From: Nitrospira sp. SG-bin2
Lineage (GTDB): Bacteria; Nitrospirota; Nitrospiria; Nitrospirales; Nitrospiraceae
Direction: 5' to 3'
Length of the DNA: 64,000 bases
NCBI GenBank assembly: GCA_002083405.1
Contig: LVWT01000017.1
Span: forward strand, 124,001-188,000
This document shows, one piece after another, positions 9,038 through 17,240 of the stretch. The position numbers and the translations under genes are program-made. Position 1 is the first letter of the stretch; every line of letters begins with the position of its first letter. A model generated the notes under the pieces. That model made no database searches. It had not been told where the DNA came from and was given only the letters and a program-made list of their open reading frames with translations.

Positions 9038-9065
9038 ATTCTAGGGATCGGCGGCGAATTGTCAA
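9038..9065 (-). promoter_or_regulatory. sigma70-type promoter of the HTH-mraZ-rusA operon
   Basis: On the minus strand, TTGACA (9060-9065) is followed by a 16-base spacer and TAGAAT (9038-9043). This is a perfect -35 and a 5/6 -10. It lies about 60 bases upstream of the HTH gene. Two direct repeats GGCATTGnCA spaced exactly 20 bases (9097-9106 and 9077-9086) lie just upstream and could be an operator. Confidence 0.75.
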
Positions 9066-9088
9066 GTTAAAATACATGACAATGCCTG

Positions 9089-9451
9089 TCACAGACTGTC
9101 AATGCCAGCCGTTGTCTCCCCGTTTCGGCCCGTCTCTTTCGATTCTTCCGCCTGCTCCATCATGGACTCCATATCGTCACCCACGTCTTCGCCAATGGCG
9201 TCACCCATTTTCTTCATAAAGCGGGCGGTGCTGTGTGGATCGTTCTCGTCAAATGCACCGAAATTGTCGGGATCTGTCAGAGATTCGAGCCGCGCCTCTT
9301 CGGACTTGGGTGCCGCGAATCGAGACAAAAGGCGGTCCACCTGCGAACTGCCGCAATGCCGGCAGCCTGCCGGTGGAGGATTGCGAAGATTCAGGACCAG
9401 GATGGAGCATCGCTTCCCACAAGCTCGGCAGAGGTATTCATAAATCGGCAT
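9089..9451 (-). CDS. FmdB-family zinc-ribbon protein
   Basis: Small putative regulatory protein. It has the FmdB N-terminus MPIYEYLCRACGKRC with a CxxC zinc knuckle, a second CRHCG pair about 20 residues later, and then an acidic, probably disordered tail (residues 55-120). The 120-residue length is within the family range, which runs from about 60 to 120. The gene begins 3 bases after the comF stop, so it is the downstream member of a comF-fmdB pair. The biochemical function of the family is unclear. Confidence 0.85.
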   Translation of the reverse strand: MPIYEYLCRACGKRCSILVLNLRNPPPAGCRHCGSSQVDRLLSRFAAPKSEEARLESLTDPDNFGAFDENDPHSTARFMKKMGDAIGEDVGDDMESMMEQAEESKETGRNGETTAGIDSL

Positions 9452-9454
9452 AGG

Positions 9455-10282
9455 TCACCCTCCCATGACATCGACCGTCATATGAGTTCTCGCCGCAAGG
9501 ACTCGATCCGGGATGTGACTCGCATCCACGGTGCGTCCCAAGGTCAGCACAAAGACGTCGCTGGAGCCGGCTTTGCGGAGGGTCTTCGCGCATTCATTCA
9601 CTGTGGCGCCCGTTGTGAATACGTCGTCGATCAACAGAATACGTTTGCCGACGATCGATCTAGGATGAGTGACGGCGAAGGCTCCGCGGAGATTCTTCAA
9701 TCGTTCTTTTCTGGGGAGGGTGGTCTGTGCCGGCGAGGGAACGGTTCGGATCAGATTGACGCAGGAGACAGGCAGGCAGAGATGGCGGCCAATCCGGTCT
9801 GCCAGTAGTAAGGATTGATTGAATTCCCGTTCGCGCAGCCGCCCGGCGTGTAGCGGCACTGGCATGATAAGGTCAATGGAATCGAGCGCCGGAAGCCGGT
9901 CGATCATCAGGCAAGCCAACGGCGTTGCCAGTGAGATTTTTCCCCGGTATTTGAACAGGCAGATGGCATCTCGCAGAGGGGCCTGGTAGGGATAGAGCGT
10001 CCAGGCTCTGGTGAAAGACGGGGGGTGCGCGGCACAGGAGTGGCACCGATGCGTCGGGCTAAAAACCGTTGCAACCGGTGAGACGAAAGGGCGGTCACAT
10101 CGAGCACAGCGTGAATGGCTTGGCAGCACGATAGTATTCCAGCAGCCGGAGCAGAAGTGCGGAATCGGATCGTCAGCTAAGAGTGTACGGCAGACCACAC
10201 ACTCAGCCGGTAAGAGAAACCGGACAGCCCGGCGCATGAGTTGCGGTATTGCTTTAATCCAGGAGTGAGCCATAGACGACAT
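9455..10282 (-). CDS. comF: ComF family protein (phosphoribosyltransferase fold)
   Basis: Homologue of the competence protein ComF/GntX needed for DNA uptake. The N-terminal zinc-binding part has four Cys pairs (CVVC, CSGC, CARC, CHSC). The C-terminal phosphoribosyltransferase domain has the PRPP loop RILLIDDVFTTGATVNECAK and the earlier FNQSLLLADRIG element. At 275 residues it is somewhat longer than ComF of Bacillus. FmdB follows directly. No other competence genes are in the window, so the role in uptake is inferred from the family only. Confidence 0.88.
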   Translation of the reverse strand: MSSMAHSWIKAIPQLMRRAVRFLLPAECVVCRTLLADDPIPHFCSGCWNTIVLPSHSRCARCDRPFVSPVATVFSPTHRCHSCAAHPPSFTRAWTLYPYQAPLRDAICLFKYRGKISLATPLACLMIDRLPALDSIDLIMPVPLHAGRLREREFNQSLLLADRIGRHLCLPVSCVNLIRTVPSPAQTTLPRKERLKNLRGAFAVTHPRSIVGKRILLIDDVFTTGATVNECAKTLRKAGSSDVFVLTLGRTVDASHIPDRVLAARTHMTVDVMGG

Positions 10283-10343
10283 CGGCGTCCCAGCGTATGA
10301 GCACGATGCTCTCTTTATGGTGAACAGGTCTGTCCTGTCAAGG

Positions 10344-10373
10344 TTGTCGCATTCTAAATGGTTGTGCTATACG
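10344..10373 (+). promoter_or_regulatory. Possible promoter of the ABC ATPase-pyrD unit
   Basis: TTGTCG (10344-10349), an 18-base spacer and TATACG (10368-10373) lie in the divergent gap between comF and the ATPase gene. Each box matches 4 to 5 of 6 consensus positions. The placement fits, but the match is moderate. Confidence 0.4.
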
Positions 10374-10437
10374 AAAGCAGGCGTCGTGACAGCAGTTATT
10401 CATATGTAGTCAATGTGCAGGTCTTGGAGAGACATTC

Positions 10438-11136
10438 GTGGTCGTTCTGAAGCAGCTTTCCAAATCATACGTGCGCGGCGGAGCCACGGTGGCCGCGTTG
10501 GCCGATATTAATCTGGAAATACGGCGTGGAGAGTTCTGTGCATTTATCGGGCCGAGCGGGTGTGGGAAAAGCACGTTACTGAATCTTGTTGCCGGGCTGG
10601 ATCAGCCCACGACGGGAGACATTGTGCTCGATGGGCGGTCCACGACCGGCTTGTCCAGCTCCGAGTGGACAAGAATCAGGCGTGAGACCATCGGCATTGT
10701 GTTTCAAGCCTTTCACCTGGTGCACGGACTGACGGCGGAAGAGAATGTTGCGCTGCCATTGTTGTTGCGCGGAGACAGCGGACGCAGTGCGGCGATGCGG
10801 GCGGACGAGGTATTGGAGATGGTCGGGATGAGCCGGCGGCGACATCATCGGCCGGGCGAGCTATCCGGGGGTGAACAGCAGCGGGTGGCGATTGCTAGGG
10901 CTCTGGCACATCGGCCTCGTCTCTTGCTGGCGGATGAACCGACTGGCAATATCGATTCGCATCAGGGGGCGGATATCATGGCCCTCATTAGGAATTTGGC
11001 TAAGGCGGGTGAACAGACCGTCTTGCTGGTTACACACAGCGACCAGGCTGCCCACACGGCTGACTATGTCTGGACAATACAAGATGGGCGGCTGGTGGCG
11101 CGGACCGAGCGGCACCCCGAACTGGTGGCGCGATGA
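10438..11136 (+). CDS. ABC transporter ATPase, LolD/YbbA type
   Basis: ATPase of an FtsX-type ABC system. Walker A GPSGCGKST (38-46), signature LSGGEQQRV (142-150), Walker B LLLADEPTGNID and the switch His in VTHSDQ are intact; the length of 232 residues is standard. GTG start with TTGGAGAG upstream. It overlaps pyrD by four bases (ATGA). No permease is adjacent: the likely partner is the 870-residue permease at 12708-15320, on the far side of pyrD and a regulator gene. Confidence 0.9.
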   Translation: MVVLKQLSKSYVRGGATVAALADINLEIRRGEFCAFIGPSGCGKSTLLNLVAGLDQPTTGDIVLDGRSTTGLSSSEWTRIRRETIGIVFQAFHLVHGLTAEENVALPLLLRGDSGRSAAMRADEVLEMVGMSRRRHHRPGELSGGEQQRVAIARALAHRPRLLLADEPTGNIDSHQGADIMALIRNLAKAGEQTVLLVTHSDQAAHTADYVWTIQDGRLVARTERHPELVAR

Positions 11137-12062
11137 CGGATCTTTCGACCACGATTGCAGGTGTGAGGTTTCCCAGCTGTTTCATGAATGCCGCCGGGGC
11201 TCTCTGCGTCACGCGTGATGAACTTGTGGCGTTGGGAAAGTCTGCAGCCGGTGCGATCGTGACTAAGTCGATGACGGTCGAAGCGCGCCAGGGTAATCCT
11301 GAGCCGCGTTACTACGGATTTCCAGGCGGATCGATCAATTCCATGGGACTTCCCAACCTTGGATACAAGGCCTATGCCGAACTGATTCCTGAGTTGAAGC
11401 GATTTGGAAAGCCGGTCGTCGCGAGTGTGGCGGGTCTTTGCGAGGAGGATTTCCCGACTATTGCCGCTGCGATTAATGCAGCTCAGCCGGACCTCATCGA
11501 AGTGAACCTCTCGTGCCCGAACATCCCCGGTAAACCTCAAATCGGCTACGATCCGGAGTCGTCCGAGCGGGTGATCAAGCGGGTACGCCAGATCATCACG
11601 GTTCCCATGGGATTGAAGCTGCCACCTTATTTTGACCCGGCGCATCACGAGGCGATGGGGAAAGTGATTGGACGATACGGCATCGACTTTCTCAACATGA
11701 TTAATTCAGTGGGCAACGGATTGGTTGTCGATCCGGAGCGCGAAGCCGTCGTCATCAAACCAAAGGGTGGATTCGGCGGGCTGGGTGGCAGGCTCATTAA
11801 ACCGGTGGCACTGGCAAATGTCCGCGCATTCTACAAGATCTTTCAAGGCAAAATCCCGATTATCGGCACCGGCGGTGTTATGGACGGCGTGGATGCGTTC
11901 GAGCATCTGTTGTGCGGCGCATCGGCGCTACAAATCGGTACGGTGTTGGTAGAGGAGGGGCTGGATGTGTTCAGCCGGCTGGACAAGGAGCTGGCGGAGA
12001 TTCTGACGAGAAAAGGATATCGCTCGGTCGCGGAATGTCGAGGGATGCTCAAAGAGCTGTAG
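11133..12062 (+). CDS. pyrD: Dihydroorotate dehydrogenase, class 1A
   Basis: Oxidises dihydroorotate to orotate in pyrimidine synthesis. It is class 1A: the base is a Cys in NLSCPNIPGKPQ, where class 2 enzymes have Ser, and there is no N-terminal membrane helix. Class 1A enzymes are soluble homodimers that use fumarate. Other landmarks are TKSMTVEARQGNPEPRY, SINSMGLPNLG, and the FMN phosphate site GTGGVMDGVDAFEHLLCGAS. 309 residues, the usual length. It is coupled to an ABC ATPase rather than to the pyr operon 29 kb away, and lacks a pyrK partner, which class 1B would need. Confidence 0.93.
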   Translation: MTDLSTTIAGVRFPSCFMNAAGALCVTRDELVALGKSAAGAIVTKSMTVEARQGNPEPRYYGFPGGSINSMGLPNLGYKAYAELIPELKRFGKPVVASVAGLCEEDFPTIAAAINAAQPDLIEVNLSCPNIPGKPQIGYDPESSERVIKRVRQIITVPMGLKLPPYFDPAHHEAMGKVIGRYGIDFLNMINSVGNGLVVDPEREAVVIKPKGGFGGLGGRLIKPVALANVRAFYKIFQGKIPIIGTGGVMDGVDAFEHLLCGASALQIGTVLVEEGLDVFSRLDKELAEILTRKGYRSVAECRGMLKEL

Positions 12063-12138
12063 GAGTTTGTCGATAACCGAGGTCATGCGCTCAGGTGCAG
12101 TGCCGTGTGTAAGAGTACTGATGGAAACTGAATGGTTG

Positions 12139-12260
12139 CAGGCTGTTCAGAAAGGCCGTTCAGCAAGGCCGCAGCGAGCGAAGGGGCGAGGCGTACGCCT
12201 CGGTACGTTGAGCCTCGGAGCGATGCGAGAACGCAGCTGGCGGACTTTATCAACAGCCTG
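12139..12260. repeat. Intergenic palindromic repeat (CAGGNTG...CANCCTG family)
   Basis: A 122-bp element with near-inverted ends: CAGGCTGTT at 12139-12147 and AACAGCCTG at 12252-12260. Interior complementary blocks include GGCGTACGCC and GAGGC/GCCTC. It lies between the convergent pyrD and luxR-type genes and may act as a bidirectional terminator. Similar palindromes occur at 34390, 60912 and 63474. Confidence 0.7.
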
Positions 12261-12267
12261 GTAGCTG

Positions 12268-12624
12268 CTATCGTTTGCCGAAGCTTGCCGGCAACAATCC
12301 ATGGCGCAGGGATTGGCGGAGAAGTTGGGCGACGTTGCGGGCGTTCAGCCGCCGCATCAGATTGAAGCGGTGCACTTCGACCGTACGGACGCTGATCTTC
12401 AGCGAAACGGCGATCTCGCGGTTAGTGTGCCCCATCGCTACCATCTTAAGGATTTGCGATTGACGGGGAGTAATCTGGGACGCCTGTTTTCGTCCGCTCT
12501 CTACCGGTTCGAAGGTGAGTGCGGTATTGCCTCGACTGTGTGCCACCGTAGGTGCCTCCTGAAATCGTGAGGCAAGTCTAGCAAAGGATCGTACATGTGT
12601 AAACGAAACGGCCGATCTTCGCAT
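12268..12624 (-). CDS. LuxR-family HTH regulator, single domain
   Basis: 118 residues. The C-terminal half is a GerE/LuxR DNA-binding domain: ITPRQSQILKMVAMGHTNRE, then IAVSLKISVRTVEVHRFNLM and RRLNARNVAQLL. The N-terminal half is short and low in recognisable structure; there is no receiver, autoinducer or PAS domain. Activity would therefore have to come from expression level or a partner. ATG 12624 has AAAGG a few bases upstream. It is divergent from the large permease gene, with start sites less than 100 bases apart, which makes that gene a candidate target. Confidence 0.82.
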   Translation of the reverse strand: MRRSAVSFTHVRSFARLASRFQEAPTVAHSRGNTALTFEPVESGRKQASQITPRQSQILKMVAMGHTNREIAVSLKISVRTVEVHRFNLMRRLNARNVAQLLRQSLRHGLLPASFGKR

Positions 12625-12707
12625 GGGCCTTTAGGGTTGTGTTTTTGGGTTTTAACGGGTGGTTGCTTCCAGGATCCCTCCTGTTCGTCCGGTGTCACTG
12701 GTTCCTG

Positions 12708-15320
12708 ATGCCTTCCTTTATCAAAGTCTTCCTGCTGATCGTTTCTGCCCACGTGACTCAATGGCCGCTGCGCACGCTGTTGACCGTCATCGGGGTCGCT
12801 CTTGGCGTCTCAGCCTCTGTGGCAGTGCGGACGGCTAATGTCGACGTGCTTCGCTCGTTCGAACAGGCGGTGTTGACGGTGGCAGGTCCGACAACCCTGG
12901 AAATTTCAGGCGGTGAATTAGGGCTGGATGAACGGCTCATTACAGCTGCGCGCCGTGTGTCAGGCGTCACGTCGGCTTCTCCTGTGATACTTCAAACGGC
13001 AGTGCGGATCGACGCCGGCGGGCGCAGTCAGGCCGTGCAGGTGCTTGGCCTGGATATTTTCGCCGAGGCTGATTCGCGCGGGTTTCGGCTCACCCAGCAA
13101 CCGAGGGAACGCCGGTTGGATGTGGTACTCGATCCAAACACGGTGTTGTTAGGGTGGAAGCTGGCGGCCGAGTGGAATCTGTCGGTGGGCGATAGGGTTT
13201 CTTTGCAGATCGGCCCAGGTCCCATCCTGTGCCTGGTGTCAGGCATTTTAGAAGATAGCTCGGATCGAACGTCATCCTGGGATCACCTCGCGGTGATGGA
13301 TATTGCGGCGGCCCAGATTACGTTCGGGATGGTCGGCCGGCTGGATCGGATCGATCTGGTGACGGATGTGACAAAACCGGTTGAAGAGGTGGCGCAGAAT
13401 CTGCGTGAGGTTATGCCGCCTCACGTCCTAATCGAACGCCCGTCGAGTCGGACGAAACAGGTAGAGCAAATGGTGCGGGCGTTTCGCCTGAACTTAACGG
13501 TGCTGAGTTGGGTGGGACTGCTGGTCGGCATGTTCCTGATCTACAACACGATGGCATTTGCTGTAGCCAGGCGGCGCCGGGAGATCGGGATTTATCGGGC
13601 CATCGGAATGACTCAATCTCGCGTGGCAGCGCTCTTCTTGGCCGAGGCCGGTCTGTTCGGATTGGCAGGGGGAATCGTCGGGAGTGTCGCAGGCTTGATA
13701 CTGGCTCAGAAACTGATCGCGTTGTTGAGCCGGACGATCTCGGATCTCTACGTCCCGGTTGCGGCCGAGGCCGGCCGGTTCTTCGAAGCCGGCTGGTTCT
13801 GGCAGATTTCTTTGGAAGGGGTCATGATCGGAATCGTGGTGTCCATGTTCGGCGCCATCGGGCCGAGCGGAGATGCGAGTCGAACGGCACCTGCGCGCGC
13901 TTTGGCCCCCGGTGATTATGAAGCAGGCCGGCAGCTTCGGGCCGGTACGCTGGGGGCAGTTGGGCTGGTGTTGCTTGCGATCGCCGGAGGGTTGAGTCTG
14001 ACCGAGCCCATAGGAGGCATCCCGGTGCTGGGCTACCTGGCTACCCTCTGTGTGTTGGCAGGACTCTCCTGTCTCGCTCCGATTTGCATCGTCGGGTGGC
14101 GGAGCCGCCGGAGGGAACACGGCGCATCGGGAACGCGGGGCGTCATCAGAGAAATCGCGGTTGATCATGCGTCACGCAATCCCGGGCGTAACGGAGTCAC
14201 GGTGTCCGCCTTGATGGTCGGGCTCGCGATCATGATCGGCGTGCTCGTCATGGTACGCAGTTTCCGGCATACGGTGGAGGTGTGGGTGGCCGATACGGTG
14301 TTGTCCGATGTGGTTGTGGCGCCGTCGCTATGGTTACGAGGCACAGAAGCAGGAAGTATCGGACGGAGTCTTCCGCCGTCCTGGCTGCAGGCGTTGTCGG
14401 GGATTCCCGGTGTGGAGGCGGTGGATACGTACCGCGATGTCCGGATCACCGTGGATGGTCGGCGCGTTGCGATCGTCTCGCGTGACTTGCGGCTGCATGC
14501 GCAACGGAGCCGGTATCTCGTGCGTCAAGGCGACTCCTCCGAGCAACTCAATCACGCGGCGGATATCGGTGGGGTGCTGATCTCTGAAGTATTGGCGGAT
14601 CGGCTGGGGGTTGAGGAGGGCTCGTTACTGGAGGTCACGACTCCGGAAGGCATCAAACAGTTTCCGGTCGTCGCAGTGTTTTATGACTATTCGACCGACG
14701 GAGGAAAGCTCGTGATAGATCGCACTCTGTATCAGTCGCTCTGGCATGATGAACTGGTCACGGTCTTTCCGGTCTATCTGGCGGCGGGAGCGGATGCGGA
14801 CCAGGTGCGGAAAACAATTGTCGAGAAATTGGGCGAAGCGAACAGCGGGAGGCTTCCTCCGCTGGTCATCAGCAACACCGAACTGCGATCGGAGATCCTC
14901 GAAATTTTCGACCGGACATTTCTGATGACCTATGTGCTGGAAGCCATCGCGATCATCATCGCCATGCTCGGCATCGTCAATACCTTGGTCACGTCGGTGC
15001 TGGAGCGGCGCAGGGAGTTTGCCACGTTACGGGCCATCGGCGGTAGCGACCGACAGATCCAGGAGTTAGTGCTGTGGGAAGCTGCGTACCTGGGTCTGGT
15101 GGGGATCGGCTTGGGTTTGATCGGCGGCGGCGCGCTCTCGTTCCTGCTCGTTTCAGTGATCAACAAACAGTCGTTCGGGTGGACGATTCAAATGATCGTG
15201 CCCATCGGTCCCCTCATTCAAGCCGTCGGCCTTGCCGCAGCCGCAACACTCGTGGCCGGGTACTTTCCCGCCCGGTGGGCCGCCCGTCAGCCGGTGGCTG
15301 AGGGGCTCAGAGAAGAGTGA
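12708..15320 (+). CDS. Large FtsX-domain ABC permease (YbbP/DevC-like)
   Basis: 870 residues with two FtsX units. An N-terminal membrane helix (LRTLLTVIGVALGVSASVAV) and a periplasmic domain precede the first FtsX core (VGLLVGMFLIYNTMAFAVAR, EIGIYRAIGMTQSRV). Two or three further helices follow at about 390-480, then a second periplasmic domain and a second FtsX core (MLGIVNTLVTSVLERRREF, ATLRAIGGSDRQI). It ends with PARWAARQPVAEGLREE. The layout fits YbbP-type exporters of lipids or lipoproteins. ATG 12708 is the most likely start, although no good ribosome site precedes it and a GTG at 12639 is in frame. Its ATPase is probably the gene at 10438. Confidence 0.88.
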   Translation: MPSFIKVFLLIVSAHVTQWPLRTLLTVIGVALGVSASVAVRTANVDVLRSFEQAVLTVAGPTTLEISGGELGLDERLITAARRVSGVTSASPVILQTAVRIDAGGRSQAVQVLGLDIFAEADSRGFRLTQQPRERRLDVVLDPNTVLLGWKLAAEWNLSVGDRVSLQIGPGPILCLVSGILEDSSDRTSSWDHLAVMDIAAAQITFGMVGRLDRIDLVTDVTKPVEEVAQNLREVMPPHVLIERPSSRTKQVEQMVRAFRLNLTVLSWVGLLVGMFLIYNTMAFAVARRRREIGIYRAIGMTQSRVAALFLAEAGLFGLAGGIVGSVAGLILAQKLIALLSRTISDLYVPVAAEAGRFFEAGWFWQISLEGVMIGIVVSMFGAIGPSGDASRTAPARALAPGDYEAGRQLRAGTLGAVGLVLLAIAGGLSLTEPIGGIPVLGYLATLCVLAGLSCLAPICIVGWRSRRREHGASGTRGVIREIAVDHASRNPGRNGVTVSALMVGLAIMIGVLVMVRSFRHTVEVWVADTVLSDVVVAPSLWLRGTEAGSIGRSLPPSWLQALSGIPGVEAVDTYRDVRITVDGRRVAIVSRDLRLHAQRSRYLVRQGDSSEQLNHAADIGGVLISEVLADRLGVEEGSLLEVTTPEGIKQFPVVAVFYDYSTDGGKLVIDRTLYQSLWHDELVTVFPVYLAAGADADQVRKTIVEKLGEANSGRLPPLVISNTELRSEILEIFDRTFLMTYVLEAIAIIIAMLGIVNTLVTSVLERRREFATLRAIGGSDRQIQELVLWEAAYLGLVGIGLGLIGGGALSFLLVSVINKQSFGWTIQMIVPIGPLIQAVGLAAAATLVAGYFPARWAARQPVAEGLREE

Positions 15321-15372
15321 GCTTGCCCATTGTCTCGATGCTCGGACGTGGCCGGAGACACAAGTATGTGGT

Positions 15373-15897
15373 TCACTTTCCGCTGCGCGAGTGGTCAAGG
15401 GATCTGACCATCTTGACGATACGGGCCCGGCTTTCCTCTGAAATCTCAGTGAATTGAACCCCCATCCCGGGATAGAGTACATGACGCTGTTCCTCGGCCC
15501 TGACCCACGCGACTTGTCCTTGCGCACTGATCGGGTTTGCCGGATCATCAGGGAGGGCGAGTTCTAGTGTGAGTACCGTGCCTATTTGGGGGGGATTCGA
15601 TGTCTCAATGAAAATCCCGCCCCCTCCGATCTCGCAGGTGACACCTGCCGAGTTTCTACTGCCTGGTGTTGTATAGCGCAATGTGGCTGCGAGCGGGCTG
15701 CGGGAGTAGTTACGAGGTGGTCGCTGAGGGCGGGTCGTTTTGCTTGAGTTGTGAATGAAATCGATCACGGCGTCCCAGGACACTGTCCCGAGCGGCTCGT
15801 CATCCGGACCGATCAACGTCATAGTTTCCACTGCGTTGTCCAGGTGCAACGATTTCCCGTTGTGTCTTGCCGAAACCTTGACGGGCAAATTGAGCAT
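15373..15897 (-). CDS. PilZ-domain protein, possible c-di-GMP receptor
   Basis: 174 residues. The C-terminal half looks like a PilZ barrel: RSPLAATLRYTTPGSRNSAG, then TCEIGGGGIFIET in place of the usual D/NxSxxG strand, and QGQVAWVRAEEQ, MGVQFTEIS. The N-terminal basic RxxxR signature is only loosely present (RNYSRSPL), so c-di-GMP binding is uncertain. The N-terminal 70 residues are a separate small domain. ATG 15897 has a strong AAAGGAAG upstream and is preferred over the in-frame start at 15924. It stands alone, converging with the large permease gene. Confidence 0.75.
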   Translation of the reverse strand: MLNLPVKVSARHNGKSLHLDNAVETMTLIGPDDEPLGTVSWDAVIDFIHNSSKTTRPQRPPRNYSRSPLAATLRYTTPGSRNSAGVTCEIGGGGIFIETSNPPQIGTVLTLELALPDDPANPISAQGQVAWVRAEEQRHVLYPGMGVQFTEISEESRARIVKMVRSLDHSRSGK

Positions 15898-16173
15898 GGT
15901 TCTTCCTTTCAGTAGAGAACTCAAGCCTGATCGTTTCGTTTCCGGGGGTAATACCTCCTAGTTTCTAGTGAGATTTTTGCTGGAGCATAAAAAACTGCGG
16001 CTTCGTTTGAAGGATATGTTACTCCAATAGAGTAAATTGACACCTTCTAGAAGAAAACAGCACACGATGCCACGCGAGGCATGAAACCGATGAAAGGGCC
16101 TGCTTTACTGGAAAAGGTTGTCTCGTTGCCAAGAGCCATAAGAACGTCTCTGGGTCGAGTTGGCGTTGTGTGG

Positions 16174-16246
16174 TGGCGGTGCCCCGGATTGAACGGGGGA
16201 CCCGCGGCTTATGAGTCCGCTGCTCTACCAACTGAGCTACACCGCC
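16174..16246 (-). tRNA. tRNA-Met (anticodon CAT)
   Basis: Folds as a complete 73-base tRNA on the minus strand: acceptor GGCGGTG/CACCGCC, D arm GCTC..GAGC, anticodon arm GCGGA-CTCATAA-GCCGC, T arm CCCCG-TTCAATC-CGGGG, discriminator A. The first acceptor pair is G-C, so it is not an initiator tRNA. CAT could also be a lysidine-modified tRNA-Ile2, but the body resembles elongator Met. The 31-39 pair is an A-G mismatch. CCA is not encoded. Confidence 0.9.
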
Positions 16247-16342
16247 ACGGTGCTGAGTTTGCCGGTAAGTCGGCACGGATGATAGCCGAAGACCGAGGCC
16301 GGTGTCTACCGAATGCCTGTTGAAAAATGGAGGGGGCTCGAT

Positions 16343-17209
16343 ATGTCGATCGGGAACGGCAGGGCAGTGGTCATCACCGGCGCGTCTACGGGAATCGGAG
16401 CAGCCTGCGCGGTTCATCTTGACCGCTTAGGCTTTGTAGTATTTGCAGGCGTCCGAAAAATCGAGGATGGCGAGGCGCTGCAACGGCAGGGGGGAGCGAA
16501 TGGGTTGATCCCTCTCATCCTCGATGTGACGGATGACGCGTCGATTCAACAATCCCGCGCGATCGTTGCAGAGCGCGTCGGTACCAGCGGATTGTTCGGC
16601 CTCATCAATAACGCCGGTATTGCGGTGGTGGGTCCGCTGGAGGCGGTGCCGATTCCCAATCTGCGTCGACAGTTCGAGATCAATCTGATCGGCCAGGTGG
16701 CGGTCACGCAGACGTTCCTCCCGCTGATACGGCTGGCCCGAGGACGTATTGTGAATATGGGGTCGATTGCAGGCCGCGCGGCGATGCCTCTCATGGGCCC
16801 CTATTCGGCCTCGAAGTTTGCCCTCGAAGCGATCACCGATGCGTTGCGATTAGAAGTCCAACAATGGGGGATCGAGGTGTCGATCGTAGAGCCGGGCGCA
16901 ATTGCGACGCCCATCTGGGATAAGTCTGGCAAAGGTGCGACAGATCTGGAGGCGGCCACCACGCCTGAGTTGCGGATGTTATACGCAGGCGTGATCGCCG
17001 GGGTAAGGAAAGTTGTCGCGGAGGCGGCCAATCGGGCCATTGCTCCCGATGCCGTGGCGAAGGCTGTAGAGCATGCCTTGACGGCAGCTCGTCCAAAGAC
17101 CCGGTATCTCGTGGGGGCCGATGCGAAATTCCGTGCGCTGATGGTAAAGCTCCTGCCCGATCGGGTTTCTGACACAGTGCTGACATGGGTGCTCAAGCTT
17201 CCACGATAG
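16343..17209 (+). CDS. Short-chain dehydrogenase/reductase
   Basis: NAD(P)-dependent oxidoreductase of the classical SDR family. Cofactor motif TGASTGIGAACAVHL (residues 13-27), NNAG at about 90 with the active-site Ser in NMGSIAGRAAMP, and the YSASK catalytic Tyr-Lys pair (about 153-157). The C-terminal part resembles retinol dehydrogenase or 17-beta-HSD-like SDRs (SIVEPGAIATPIW). ATG 16343 has GGAGGGGG upstream and is preferred over the in-frame ATG at 16313. The methyltransferase gene follows 31 bases downstream. The substrate cannot be inferred. Confidence 0.88.
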   Translation: MSIGNGRAVVITGASTGIGAACAVHLDRLGFVVFAGVRKIEDGEALQRQGGANGLIPLILDVTDDASIQQSRAIVAERVGTSGLFGLINNAGIAVVGPLEAVPIPNLRRQFEINLIGQVAVTQTFLPLIRLARGRIVNMGSIAGRAAMPLMGPYSASKFALEAITDALRLEVQQWGIEVSIVEPGAIATPIWDKSGKGATDLEAATTPELRMLYAGVIAGVRKVVAEAANRAIAPDAVAKAVEHALTAARPKTRYLVGADAKFRALMVKLLPDRVSDTVLTWVLKLPR

Positions 17210-17240
17210 TGATCAGCTGTCCTGTGTGAAGGGGATGAAT

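Noticed and set aside
9020..9060. MraZ boxes (TGGG repeats) in the HTH-mraZ promoter region
   Set aside because: Only single TGGG words on each strand; the regular repeats that MraZ needs are not there.
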